Assembly: GCA_015068605.1 (NCBI GenBank)
Contig: SVKF01000003.1
Location: forward strand, 62,001 to 126,000
Reading direction: 5' to 3'
Length of the DNA stretch: 64,000 nucleotides
Source: Oscillospiraceae bacterium
Lineage (GTDB): Bacteria > Bacillota > Clostridia > Monoglobales > Monoglobaceae
The notes beneath the pieces were generated by a model. The model did no database searches. It was not told where the DNA came from and saw only the letters and a program-made list of their open reading frames with translations. Position numbers and translations under genes: made by a program. This document shows, piece by piece, positions 1 through 9,611 of the stretch. Numbering within the stretch: the stretch's first letter is position 1; each line of letters opens with the position of its first letter.

Positions 1-701
1 CCCTCCGTTTCAAAGGAAAATGGCGTAATCTTCTCATCGCCATACTGAACTTCAAGCTCGGAAAAATCAATGGAGTTTTTGGAAATTCTTTGGGGAGTTC
101 CCGTTTTAAATCGTACCAACTCAACACCAATGTCAAGGAGACTTTGTGAAAGCTCCGTTGCAGGGAAAACCCCGTCAGGTCCGCTTTCCTGAGAAAAGTC
201 ACCGATTATAATACGGGATTTCAGATATGTTCCCGTGCAGACGATTGCCGCCTTGCAGGGGAAACAAGCCCCTGTTCGGGTGTAGACTGCCTTAACACGA
301 TTGTTTTCGTCAAGCTCAACACGGACAACCTCGCCTTGACGAAGATGCAGATTTTCCTGCATTTCGATAGTGTGTTTCATAACCTCTTTATATTTATTTC
401 GGTCAATCTGGGCACGGAGAGAATAAACCGCAGGACCTTTGCCTCGGTTCAAAATTCTCGACTGGATAAAGGTTTTATCTGCCGCCTTACCCATTTCTCC
501 GCCCAAGGCGTCAATTTCACGGACAAGATGCCCCTTTGCCGTTCCGCCAATACTTGGGTTACAGGGCATATTTGCAACACCATCAAGACTTATGGAGAAA
601 AGACAGGTCTTTGCCCCAAGCCTTGCCGCCGCAAGAGCCGCCTCCGCACCTGCGTGTCCCGCACCGATAACGGCAACATCATATTCTTCAACAATAAACA
701 A
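1..701 (-). CDS. mnmG: tRNA uridine-5-carboxymethylaminomethyl(34) synthesis enzyme MnmG (GidA), N-terminal part, truncated by window edge
   Basis: Reverse-strand translation [30 protein letters not shown]...[24 protein letters not shown]...; FAD-binding GxGxxG; TTG start with AGGAGG upstream, so absent from the ORF track. Confidence 0.93.
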   Translation of the reverse strand, partial: MFIVEEYDVAVIGAGHAGAEAALAAARLGAKTCLFSISLDGVANMPCNPSIGGTAKGHLVREIDALGGEMGKAADKTFIQSRILNRGKGPAVYSLRAQIDRNKYKEVMKHTIEMQENLHLRQGEVVRVELDENNRVKAVYTRTGACFPCKAAIVCTGTYLKSRIIIGDFSQESGPDGVFPATELSQSLLDIGVELVRFKTGTPQRISKNSIDFSELEVQYGDEKITPFSFETE

Positions 702-836
702 AGGAATTCCTCCTTTAAATAATAAACTTATATAAGGCAGGGAAAATCGCACAGAATATTCAAACTCCACCCCAAGCTTAAAGGGTGGAGTTTGGGCATA
801 GCATAACTATATGCGATTTGTGTGGTTTTACTTGGC

Positions 837-1208
837 TTAGCCCGGTGGCCACTGCAAGTATCTGCCTGCCAAAAGGTGGAAATGAATATGCCCAACGGTT
901 TGTCCGCCGTCCATACCGCAGTTATTAACTATGCGGTAACCGTTGTCCGCAAAGCCTTCAATTCTCGCAATGGTTGCCGCCGCCGCATAAACATCACCTA
1001 TAAGAGCGGAGTTTTCTTCGTTAATTTCGTTAGTTGAAGAAATGTGCTCCTTCGGGATTATAATAATATGCTGTGGCGCTTGCGGTTCAATATCACGGAA
1101 TGCATAAACCGTTTCCGTTTCATAAACCTTAGTTGATGGTATATCGCCTTTTATAATTTTACAGAAAAGGCAGTTTTCGTCTGAATAATATGTCATTTTC
1201 TCCACCAT
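837..1208 (-). CDS. HIT family (histidine triad) nucleotide-binding protein
   Basis: CLFCKIIKGDIPS...; triad motif GHIHFHLL. Confidence 0.93.
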   Translation of the reverse strand: MVEKMTYYSDENCLFCKIIKGDIPSTKVYETETVYAFRDIEPQAPQHIIIIPKEHISSTNEINEENSALIGDVYAAAATIARIEGFADNGYRIVNNCGMDGGQTVGHIHFHLLAGRYLQWPPG

Positions 1209-1218
1209 CCTTATATAT

Positions 1219-3837
1219 TTAGATTAAAGTTTTAACAATGCTGAGTGCTTCGTCAATCTTTGAAGCGTCCTTTCCCCCTGCCTGAGCGCTGTCCGGCTTA
1301 CCGCCACCGCCACCGCCTGTCACTTTCGCAACCTCACGGATAATATTTCCGGCGTGAGCACCCTTCTCGATAGCCTCTTTTGTTGCCATTGCAACAATAT
1401 TAACCTTTCCGTCTGCATTTGATGCAAGAACGATAACGGAGCAAGGAGCTTTCTGCTTAAGGCTGTCACCTGCATTTCTCAGAGAGTTCATATCAAGACC
1501 GTCGTCCATTTTCTTGGTGATAATCTTAATACCGTTAACTTCTTCAGCTTCGTTTATAACATCACCGATGCTTCCCTGCGCCATTTTGCTCTTAAGGCTT
1601 TCGATTTCTCTTTTAGCCTCTTTAAGCTCTTCTGTGAGAGAAACTGCCTTTGAGGCAACCTCTGTAACATTTGATTTAAGAGCCTTTGCGGTTTCTATAA
1701 CTGTGTTTTCAGTCTTAGCTAAAAGTTCTAAAACGCCAAAGCCTGTAACCGCTTCAATTCGTCTAACACCTGCCGCAACACCGCTTTCGGAAACAATCTT
1801 GAAAAGACCGAGGTTTCCTGTGTTCTTAGCGTGTGTTCCGCCGCAGAACTCAATACTGTAATCATCTATTTTAACGATTCTTACCGTATCGCCGTATTTT
1901 TCACCAAAGAGAGCGGTTGCGCCGAGTTTTTTAGCCTCTTCAATCGGTGTTTCAAAATTTTCAACAGGGATGCAATTAAGAATTGCCATATTAACCTCTG
2001 CTTCAACCTTTTTGATTTCCTCGTCTGTCATAGCGCTGAAATGAGAGAAGTCAAATCTCATTCTGTCCTCAGAAACATAAGAGCCTGCCTGAGCAACATG
2101 GTTGCCGAGAGTGTTCTTAAGCGCCGCCTGAAGAAGGTGAGCCGCAGTATGGTTTCTTCTTATAGCATTTCTTCTGCAGGTCGCAATCTTTGTTGTTGCG
2201 CTGTCCCCGACCTTAACGGTTCCGCTCTTAACAACTGCCTTATGGAGGAACTTACCGTTCTGCTTCTTAACATCAGAAACCTCCAAAACAAAACCGTTTC
2301 CTTCGATGATACCGCTATCTCCAACCTGACCGCCGCTCTCGGCATAGAAAGTTGTCTTGTCAAGAACAACTGTTATTTCGTCGCCCTCTGTTGCATCGTC
2401 GCTTAATTCGTTACCCTTTGCGATTGCAAGGATTTTACCCTCTGCTTCGTCAGCTGTGTAGCCTTCAAAAATTGTCGCATCTTTAATGAACTTAAAGATG
2501 TCCTCTTCCCAAGCGGCATCTTCCATATCACCTCTTGCACTGCGGGCACGCTCTTTCTGCTCATTCATGAGAGCAGTAAAGCCGTCTTCGTCAACGATTA
2601 TTTCCTTCTCTTCTGCAATTTCTCTTGTTAAATCGATTGGGAAACCATAAGTGTCATAAAGCTTAAATGCCTTGTCGCCGCCGAGAGTTTTCTCTCCTGC
2701 GTCCTTAATTTCCTTTATATAGTCTTCAAGGATAACAAGTCCCTGGTCGATAGTTTCAGCAAAACGCTCTTCCTCGTTCTTGATAACCTTTTCGATATAT
2801 TCAAACTTTTCTTCAAGCTCAGGATAAGCACCCTTTGATTCTTCCATAACGGTTTTTGCAATTTTATAGAGGAATGAACCGCCTATTCCTAAAAGTCTTC
2901 CGTGTCTTGCGGCACGACGAAGAAGTCGACGGAGAACATAGCCTCTTCCCTCGTTTGACGGAAGAACACCGTCAGAAACCAAGAATACTGTACTTCTTAT
3001 ATGGTCGGTTATAACACGGAGAGAAACATCTGTTGTGTCGTCCTTTCCGTAGTCTTTTCCGGAAATTGCGATTGCGTGGTCTAAAACCTTGCGGATTGTG
3101 TCAACCTCAAAAATAGAGGTAACACCCTGCATAATGCAGGCAATTCTCTCAAGACCCATACCCGTGTCAATATTCGGATTCTGAAGTCTGTTATAAACAC
3201 CCTTGTCATCTTTATCAAACTGTGTAAAAACCAAGTTCCAGAACTCAACAAATCTGTCACATTCACAGCCAACCGCACAGTCAGGGCTTCCGCAACCGAA
3301 AGCCTCGCCACGGTCAAAGTAAATCTCCGAACAAGGACCGCAAGGACCTGTTCCGATTTCCCAGAAGTTGTCCTCTTTGCCAAGGTAAACAATTCTGTCA
3401 GGGCTAACGCCGACTTCCTTTGTCCAGATTTCAACAGCCTCGCTGTCTTCTTCGTAAACACTGACCCAAAGACGGTCAACAGGGATTTCCAAAACCTTTG
3501 TTATAAATTCCCAAGCCCACGCTGTTGCCTCGTGCTTAAAGTAATCCCCGAAAGAGAAGTTACCAAGCATTTCAAAGAATGTACCGTGTCTTGCGGTTTT
3601 ACCAACTCTCTCAATATCGGGAGTTCTGATACACTTCTGGCAAGTTGTAACCCTCTTTTTAGGAGGAGTTTCCTTTCCCGTAAAGTATGGCTTAAGAGGC
3701 GCCATACCTGCGTTGATTAAAAGCAGACTTGCATCATTTTGCGGAACAAGGGGGAAAGACGGAAGTCTTAAATGCTCCTTGGTTTCAAAAAATGCAAGGT
3801 ATTTTTCACGAATTTCGTTTAATCCTAATTTCTGCAT
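1219..3837 (-). CDS. alaS: Alanyl-tRNA synthetase
   Basis: Full-length 872 aa; GPCGPCSEIYFDRG, RNHTAAHLLQAAL, EFCGGTHAKNTG motifs. Confidence 0.98.
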   Translation of the reverse strand: MQKLGLNEIREKYLAFFETKEHLRLPSFPLVPQNDASLLLINAGMAPLKPYFTGKETPPKKRVTTCQKCIRTPDIERVGKTARHGTFFEMLGNFSFGDYFKHEATAWAWEFITKVLEIPVDRLWVSVYEEDSEAVEIWTKEVGVSPDRIVYLGKEDNFWEIGTGPCGPCSEIYFDRGEAFGCGSPDCAVGCECDRFVEFWNLVFTQFDKDDKGVYNRLQNPNIDTGMGLERIACIMQGVTSIFEVDTIRKVLDHAIAISGKDYGKDDTTDVSLRVITDHIRSTVFLVSDGVLPSNEGRGYVLRRLLRRAARHGRLLGIGGSFLYKIAKTVMEESKGAYPELEEKFEYIEKVIKNEEERFAETIDQGLVILEDYIKEIKDAGEKTLGGDKAFKLYDTYGFPIDLTREIAEEKEIIVDEDGFTALMNEQKERARSARGDMEDAAWEEDIFKFIKDATIFEGYTADEAEGKILAIAKGNELSDDATEGDEITVVLDKTTFYAESGGQVGDSGIIEGNGFVLEVSDVKKQNGKFLHKAVVKSGTVKVGDSATTKIATCRRNAIRRNHTAAHLLQAALKNTLGNHVAQAGSYVSEDRMRFDFSHFSAMTDEEIKKVEAEVNMAILNCIPVENFETPIEEAKKLGATALFGEKYGDTVRIVKIDDYSIEFCGGTHAKNTGNLGLFKIVSESGVAAGVRRIEAVTGFGVLELLAKTENTVIETAKALKSNVTEVASKAVSLTEELKEAKREIESLKSKMAQGSIGDVINEAEEVNGIKIITKKMDDGLDMNSLRNAGDSLKQKAPCSVIVLASNADGKVNIVAMATKEAIEKGAHAGNIIREVAKVTGGGGGGKPDSAQAGGKDASKIDEALSIVKTLI

Positions 3838-3995
3838 AATTACACCTTCATTTCAATTTATTTTAAAGTTAAGCTTTTGCATAATATATCAAATTACATT
3901 ATACCAATAAACCCCTCTTAAGTCAAGAAAATCACGATAATTTTTCATTAAATTTTTGTGACAAAAGCCCATTTCAAAAAATTTTTTAAAAAAGT

Positions 3996-4051
3996 CTTGA
4001 CTTTCTCTGACCTTCGTGCTATAATTTAGTTAAAGGTCAAAGAAAGTCAAA
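3996..4051 (+). promoter_or_regulatory. ctsR operon promoter (TTGACT-17-TATAAT) with two opposed CtsR heptad-repeat boxes
   Basis: GGTCAAAgaaAGTCAAA at 4035-4051 matches RGTCAAANNNRGTCAAA; inverted box CTTGACTttcTCTGACC at 3996-4012 overlaps the -35 (3997-4002); -10 at 4020-4025. Confidence 0.85.
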
Positions 4052-4069
4052 GTCAAAAAGGTGATGATT

Positions 4070-4519
4070 ATGAAGTTAAGTAATTTAATAGAAGAATTTA
4101 TAAAAGAGATGATAGAGGCGGAGAATGGCGTTATAGAGCTTCAGAGAAACGAGCTTGCAGGAAGATTTAACTGTGTTCCGTCGCAAATCAACTATGTTAT
4201 TTCGACAAGGTTTTCACCGGAAAGAGGTTATATTGTAGAGAGCAGACGAGGTGGTGGCGGTTATATTAAAATAAGTCGGGCAGTTTGCGACAGCGGAGAG
4301 AGCTATATGAAAAAGATGCTTTCCCTTATCGGGGACTATATTTCCCAGACAGATGCCAATGCCATAATTCAGAATTTATATGAGCTTGACATTATAAGTC
4401 AGAGAGAGGGCAAAATAATGGTTGCGGCAGTGAGGGATAATGCAATTCCCATAAATCCGCCGCAAAGGGATTTTGTCAGAGCAAAGCTGCTTAAAAACAT
4501 ACTGGTCAATATCTTATAA
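4070..4519 (+). CDS. ctsR: CtsR family transcriptional repressor of class III stress genes
   Basis: MKLSNLIEEFIKEMIEAENGVIELQRNELAGRFNCVPSQINYVISTRF...RGGGGYIKI; operon context. Confidence 0.95.
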   Translation: MKLSNLIEEFIKEMIEAENGVIELQRNELAGRFNCVPSQINYVISTRFSPERGYIVESRRGGGGYIKISRAVCDSGESYMKKMLSLIGDYISQTDANAIIQNLYELDIISQREGKIMVAAVRDNAIPINPPQRDFVRAKLLKNILVNIL

Positions 4520-4533
4520 GGAGGAGAATGATT

Positions 4534-5031
4534 ATGAAATGTCAAAAATGTAATGAGCGTGAAGCAAACACGCATATTCAAAAAATTGTAAACGGAAAAA
4601 AGACGGAATATTATCTTTGCAGTAAATGTGCCGCAGAGTCCGGGGAGCTTAAAATCAGCTTTGATGGAGATTTTGATAATTTCTTCGGCGGACTGTTCGG
4701 GAAGGGAACAAATCTGTTTTCCGCGCCGGCGGATAAGGTTTGCGGAGTCTGCAAAATGACCCTTTCGGAATTTTTGAAACACGGAAAGCTTGGGTGCAGT
4801 AAGTGTTATGAGGAATTTGAAGCATCGCTGTCAAAGCCCTTAAAGCAAATTCACGGTCAATCCACCCACACGGGCAAAATTCCCAAACGGAGCGAAAAGG
4901 AAATCAGCCGCGAGGCGAAAATAAGACGGCTTCAATCAGAGCTTGAGGCGGCAGTTTCAAATCAGGAGTTTGAAATGGCGGCAAAGCTTCGTGATGAAAT
5001 CAATGCTTTAAAAGAAGGAGGGGAAAAGTAA
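4534..5031 (+). CDS. mcsA: McsA-like protein (CXXC zinc fingers, UVR domain)
   Basis: MKCQKCNEREANTHI..., paired CxxC, C-terminal UVR motif LEAAVSNQEFEMAAKLRDEI; between ctsR and mcsB. Confidence 0.93.
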   Translation: MKCQKCNEREANTHIQKIVNGKKTEYYLCSKCAAESGELKISFDGDFDNFFGGLFGKGTNLFSAPADKVCGVCKMTLSEFLKHGKLGCSKCYEEFEASLSKPLKQIHGQSTHTGKIPKRSEKEISREAKIRRLQSELEAAVSNQEFEMAAKLRDEINALKEGGEK

Positions 5032-6032
5032 TGTGGTACACCAAATTCGGAAATATGGGTGATGTTGTTTTATCAACAAGGGTGAGACTTGCCAGGAATT
5101 TAAAGGATAAACCCTTCCCAAATCGTGCTGATAAATCTCAGCAGGAGGAAATTATAGACATATTAAAAGCGGCGGCGGAAAAAATAGAAAATACCAAATT
5201 CTTTGACCTTTCAAATATGCAGGAAAGAGAGAAAAAGGCACTTGCGGAGCGGCATATTATAAGCCCTCTTTTAACGGACAATAAAATTAAGCGCGGTTTG
5301 GTTTTATCTGATGACCAGAGAATAAGTGTAATGCTTATGGAGGAGGACCATTTAAGAATTCAGACTATGCACGAGGGATTTGCCATAGAAGAATGTTTAA
5401 ACTCCGCAATGGAGGTTGACGATATTTTAGAGGAAAGCTTAGACTATGCTTTTTCGGAGAAGCTTGGATATCTGACCTGCTGTCCGACCAATGTGGGAAC
5501 GGGATTGCGTATTTCGGTTATGGTATGCCTGCCGGGGATAACAATGGCAGGGAGAATTGATTCTCTGTCACGCACTCTTTCAAAAATGGGGATTGCGGTG
5601 AGAGGAATTTTTGGCGAAGGAAGTCAGAGCCTTGGGAATATATATCAAATTTCAAATCAGGTAACCCTTGGCATAAGCGAGGAAGAAACAGCCCAAAAGC
5701 TTTCGGAAATCGTCAGCGAAATTATTTCTCAGGAACGGTCGCTCCAACAGAAAATCTATCTTTCGGATAAGTTCAGAATAGAGGATAAGGTTATGCGTTC
5801 TCTGGGCACACTTAAATATTCAAGGGTTATGGGCTCGGAGGAGGCATTGGGACTTATATCGGATGTACGGTTTGGTATAAATCTGGGTATAATCAAGGAG
5901 ACGAACCTGGAAAAGCTGAATGAAATTTTGTATTCCATCCTGCCTGCAATACTTTCCGCAAGCTACAATGTTGAAACTGTGGCGGACAGAGATATAAAAA
6001 GGGCAGAGGTTATTCGTGAAAAACTAGGCTGA
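5031..6032 (+). CDS. mcsB: Protein arginine kinase McsB
   Basis: STRVRLARNL, CPTNVGTGLR phosphagen-kinase-like motifs; operon context. Confidence 0.96.
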   Translation: MWYTKFGNMGDVVLSTRVRLARNLKDKPFPNRADKSQQEEIIDILKAAAEKIENTKFFDLSNMQEREKKALAERHIISPLLTDNKIKRGLVLSDDQRISVMLMEEDHLRIQTMHEGFAIEECLNSAMEVDDILEESLDYAFSEKLGYLTCCPTNVGTGLRISVMVCLPGITMAGRIDSLSRTLSKMGIAVRGIFGEGSQSLGNIYQISNQVTLGISEEETAQKLSEIVSEIISQERSLQQKIYLSDKFRIEDKVMRSLGTLKYSRVMGSEEALGLISDVRFGINLGIIKETNLEKLNEILYSILPAILSASYNVETVADRDIKRAEVIREKLG

Positions 6033-6065
6033 TTTTAAATCGGCGGAAAGGACGGTAAAAATCTT

Positions 6066-8549
6066 ATGTTTGAACAGAAATTAACTGAAAGAGCAAGAGA
6101 AGCGATTATGCTTTCGGAAGATTGTGCCAAAGAAATGGGGCATAACTATATCGGAACGGAGCATCTTTTATGGGGGCTTATTTCCGAGGGCGAGGGCGTT
6201 GCGGCAAAAGCCCTTGAAACGAATGGCTTGACCGCAGATAAAGTCGAAAAGAAAATAGATGTGTTTGTTGGAACAGGCAAGCCTCTCGAAAAAATATCAA
6301 CAGGCTTCACACCAAGGACAAAATCCGTTTTAGAGCGAAGCTATGCAGAGGCGATGCGTCTTGGCCACGGCTATATCGGAACAGAGCATATTCTCATATC
6401 CCTTCTTCGTGAGGGGGAGAGCCTTGCTGTGAGAATTTTAAGCGACAGCGGAATTAATATTCAAAAGCTTTACAGAGATATTATAAAAGCGGTCAATGAG
6501 GAGGGGGAGGAGGAAGCACCTCAGTCTCCGCAGGAAAATCAAGCTCCGCAAAAGCCAAGAGGGAAAGCTAAAACGCCAACTCTTGAAAAATTTGGCAGAG
6601 ATTTGACGGATATGGCGAGAAATTTAAAACTTGACCCGGTTATCGGCAGAGATTTGGTTATTGAGAGAGTTGTTCAGATTCTGTCAAGACGAACAAAAAA
6701 TAATCCGTGTCTTATAGGTGAGCCCGGAGTTGGTAAAACCGCTGTGGCTGAAGGTTTGGCGCAGAAGATAGTAAACGGTGAAGTTCCCGAAATTTTAAGG
6801 GATAAAAAGGTTATAACCCTTGATTTATCTTCAATGGTTGCAGGGGCAAAATATCGTGGTGAGTTTGAGGAAAGACTCAAAGCCGCAATGGACGAAATAC
6901 GAAAAGCGGGGGATGTTATCCTCTTTATTGATGAAATCCATACCCTTGTGGGTGCAGGCGCGGCAGAGGGGGCAATAGATGCTGCAAATATTTTAAAGCC
7001 TGCACTGTCCCGTGGTGAAATTCAGGTTATCGGTGCAACAACGATAAATGAATACAGAAAATATATCGAAAAAGATGCGGCTTTGGAGAGAAGATTTCAG
7101 CCAATTCAGCTTGACGAGCCAACGCAGGAGGAGTGCGTTGAAATCCTGAAAGGGATAAGGGATAAATATGAAGCACACCACAAGGTTACAATAACCGACG
7201 GGGCGCTTACGGCGGCTGTTAAACTTTCGGTAAGATATATTCCGGACAGATTTCTCCCCGATAAAGCGATTGACTTAATTGATGAGGCGGCGTCAAAAAT
7301 CAGAATGAAAACTCTGACCGCTCCACCTGATTTAAAGGAAATTGAGGAAGAGATTGAGAAGGTTAAGAAGGAGAAAGAGGCGGCGATAACAACCCAGGAA
7401 TATGAAAAAGCCGCAAAACTCCGTGATAAGGAAAGAGAACTTTCGGAAAAACTCAAATCCACCAAGGAAAACTGGAAGAGCGAAAGCAATATGGCAACCA
7501 AAAAAGTAACCCCCGAAGAGATTGCGGAAGTTGTTTCAATTTGGACAGGCGTTCCCGTTAAGTCAATTTCGGGCGGCGAAGGAGAAAGACTTTTAAAGCT
7601 TGAAGAAACTCTTCATAACAGAGTTATCGGTCAGAATGAAGCGGTTGTGTCGGTTTCAAAGGCTATAAGACGAGGCAGAGTTGGGCTTAAAGACCCGAAA
7701 CGCCCGATTGGTTCATTTATCTTTTTAGGTCCGACGGGCGTGGGAAAAACGGAGCTTTCAAAGGCTCTTGCTGAAGCAATGTTCGGGGACGAAGATGCCC
7801 TTATCCGCTTTGATATGTCGGAATATATGGAAAAACACACCGTTTCAAGACTTGTGGGCTCACCTCCGGGTTATGTAGGTCACGAGGAGGGCGGTCAGCT
7901 TACGGAAAAGGTGAGAAGAAAGCCTTATAGCGTGGTGCTTTTTGATGAAATTGAAAAGGCACATCCCGATATTTTTAATATCCTGCTTCAGATTTTAGAT
8001 GACGGAATTTTAACGGATTCACAGGGCAGAAAAGTTGATTTCCGCAATACGGTTATAATTATGACATCGAATTTAGGCGCAAGAATGATAACTGAAAATA
8101 AGAGCCTCGGATTTTCTGCAGGAGACAGCGGGAAAACGGAGCGGGATTATGAACGGATTAAGTCGGATGTTATGAGCGAGGTTAAAAGAGCGTTCAGACC
8201 CGAATTTTTAAACCGTGTTGACGATATAATTGTGTTCCACCAGCTGACAGATGATGATATTAAGCAGATTGCGGTTAAGATGCTTGAAAACCTTTCAAAA
8301 AGGCTGTTGCAAAACGGCATTGAAGCCAGATTTACGGAAAAGGCAGTAAGTGCAATCGGCGGAAAAGGCTTTGATGCGATTTACGGAGCAAGACCTTTAA
8401 GACGGGCAATTCAGTCGGATATAGAAGACCTTATTGCAGAAGAAATGCTTGAAGGCAAAGTCAAAGACGGCGATAAAATAACCGTGGACTATGTGAAAGA
8501 CAAATTTACAGTTAAGCATCGCAAGGGCACAATTAAAATTGAAGAATAA
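6066..8549 (+). CDS. clpC: ATP-dependent Clp protease ATP-binding subunit ClpC
   Basis: Two AAA+ domains ([25 protein letters not shown]), N-terminal Clp repeats, UVR linker. Confidence 0.97.
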   Translation: MFEQKLTERAREAIMLSEDCAKEMGHNYIGTEHLLWGLISEGEGVAAKALETNGLTADKVEKKIDVFVGTGKPLEKISTGFTPRTKSVLERSYAEAMRLGHGYIGTEHILISLLREGESLAVRILSDSGINIQKLYRDIIKAVNEEGEEEAPQSPQENQAPQKPRGKAKTPTLEKFGRDLTDMARNLKLDPVIGRDLVIERVVQILSRRTKNNPCLIGEPGVGKTAVAEGLAQKIVNGEVPEILRDKKVITLDLSSMVAGAKYRGEFEERLKAAMDEIRKAGDVILFIDEIHTLVGAGAAEGAIDAANILKPALSRGEIQVIGATTINEYRKYIEKDAALERRFQPIQLDEPTQEECVEILKGIRDKYEAHHKVTITDGALTAAVKLSVRYIPDRFLPDKAIDLIDEAASKIRMKTLTAPPDLKEIEEEIEKVKKEKEAAITTQEYEKAAKLRDKERELSEKLKSTKENWKSESNMATKKVTPEEIAEVVSIWTGVPVKSISGGEGERLLKLEETLHNRVIGQNEAVVSVSKAIRRGRVGLKDPKRPIGSFIFLGPTGVGKTELSKALAEAMFGDEDALIRFDMSEYMEKHTVSRLVGSPPGYVGHEEGGQLTEKVRRKPYSVVLFDEIEKAHPDIFNILLQILDDGILTDSQGRKVDFRNTVIIMTSNLGARMITENKSLGFSAGDSGKTERDYERIKSDVMSEVKRAFRPEFLNRVDDIIVFHQLTDDDIKQIAVKMLENLSKRLLQNGIEARFTEKAVSAIGGKGFDAIYGARPLRRAIQSDIEDLIAEEMLEGKVKDGDKITVDYVKDKFTVKHRKGTIKIEE

Positions 8550-8642
8550 ATATGGCGGTGCAGAAAAATGTACCGACCGCACAAGGCGATATAAACTCAA
8601 TAAAGCCTTTTAAATGCACCGAAAACTTAAAATAAAGAGAAA

Positions 8643-8822
8643 TTTGTCCTTGATGAATACGCGGCTTATAACATGCAAAGACAGTTAGATGCATTAATGC
8701 CAACAATAAAACAATCTGCAGAATTAGCAAGTAAAGCATATGAGGTAGACGCATTTGAGATTCTTGCGGCATTTTTGCAAGATGAAATTGCAAAATTAAA
8801 ACAAAAATATAATATAAGATAA
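8643..8822 (+). pseudogene. Short orphan or decayed ORF downstream of clpC (FVLDEYAAYNMQRQLDALMPTIKQSAELASKAYEVDAFEILAAFLQDEIAKLKQKYNIR)
   Basis: Coding-like composition but preceded by in-frame stops; no clear RBS; family not recognised. Confidence 0.3.
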
Positions 8823-8850
8823 TATTATCTGTTTTTCAAAAAAGTTAAAC

Positions 8851-8972
8851 TTGACATATTTGATAAAATATGATAATATAAGTGTAGCAAGAGGGAACGA
8901 CATCAGTTGTTTCCGCAAAGTTAATAGTTTTTTACAAAACCGTCACTTGTGCAGAAGTGGCGGTTATTTCTG
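8851..8972 (+). ncRNA. Candidate antisense/partner small RNA of a convergent small-peptide locus
   Basis: TTGACA (8851-8856)-17-TAATAT (8874-8879) promoter; RNA would start TGTAGCAAGAG and end at hairpin 8938-8965. Confidence 0.5.
8938..8965. terminator. Bidirectional intrinsic terminator shared by convergent RNAs
   Basis: AACCGTCACTT-gtgcag-AAGTGGCGGTT stem, T-rich on both outer sides. Confidence 0.7.
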
Positions 8973-9026
8973 TATGTAAATAATAATTATCATTACCAAT
9001 AGAGTAAAAGAAATTATTTCTTCCAC
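8964..9026 (-). CDS. Candidate 20-aa hydrophobic peptide (MEEIISFTLLVMIIIIYIQK), type I toxin-like
   Basis: GTG start, strong AAAGGGGGTG RBS; upstream minus-strand promoter TTGACA (9115-9120)-18-TATAAT (9091-9096); stop codon inside shared terminator. Confidence 0.5.
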   Translation of the reverse strand: MEEIISFTLLVMIIIIYIQK

Positions 9027-9281
9027 ATTAACACCCCCTTTCATAGAGGTGTCGGAAACAACCGCCGCCGTTTCTCTTGCTACAAATGGTATTATAACAC
9101 AACAACGCAGGCGGTGTCAAATTGAAGTTGTCATAATAAAGCCACTTTTTCACTATTTTCATACATTTCTTGTCTTATCAAGGTAAACGGCAAATTCTTC
9201 TCTTACCTCCGGCAGTGAAACAATTTTAACTTTTTTACCAAATTTCAAAAACCAACTTAATTATTAAATTTGAAAAATATA

Positions 9282-9310
9282 TTGATTTAATAATCCAATA
9301 GTGGTATAAT
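9282..9310 (+). promoter_or_regulatory. Promoter of structured RNA copy R1
   Basis: TTGATT-17-TATAAT; predicted +1 coincides with closing helix at 9317. Confidence 0.6.
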
Positions 9311-9316
9311 ATATTC

Positions 9317-9537
9317 ACCACATACTATAATTTTAATAATAGATTTTAGATATTTTTATGAATATCTATTTTTGCTATCCTTTTGGGGTATCATAAAACA
9401 AATTTGTGTTTGTTAAAAACGCAGGCTGTGATATGGTATTTGTTTTGTGATATTCATATTTGGTTATAGTGTGTGGTAACATTGAAATCGAGCCGCGTTT
9501 TTATGCGTGGCAAGACTTCTGTTGCCACGCATTTTTT
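9317..9537 (+). ncRNA. Structured RNA family copy R1 (closing helix, inner helix, pseudoknot, terminator)
   Basis: 9317-9330 pairs 9464-9477 (14 bp); 9390-9403 pairs 9438-9451 (14 bp); apical 9414-9426 pairs 9492-9503; terminator 9504-9537. Confidence 0.65.
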
Positions 9538-9611
9538 ATTGCGTGAGAATTTAGAAAGGAGTAAAATTTTAAGGTCATACATAATAATAGTTTAGAAAAA
9601 GGAGAAAAATT

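Noticed and set aside
336-1037. Plus-strand ORFs at 336-722, 439-735 and 822-1037 (and many similar antisense ORFs in the track)
   Set aside because: They overlap strongly supported conserved genes on the opposite strand (mnmG, HIT protein, alaS, clpC, groEL, pckG etc.); spurious shadows of high coding density.
3838-3960. Possible T-box upstream of alaS
   Set aside because: The region is short, AT-rich and lacks a T-box sequence or terminator/antiterminator pair; same for the region upstream of glyQS.
9120-9240. Minus-strand peptide fragment KIVSLPEVREEFAVYLDKTRNV
   Set aside because: Very short, terminated by a stop, no start or RBS; could be a gene remnant but not supportable.
9317-9477. 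R1 interpreted as 6S RNA
   Set aside because: The long hairpin with bubble is 6S-like, but the apical/3' pseudoknot and recurrence in four diverse copies with a compact 140-nt form do not fit 6S; kept as a separate family pending cmsearch.
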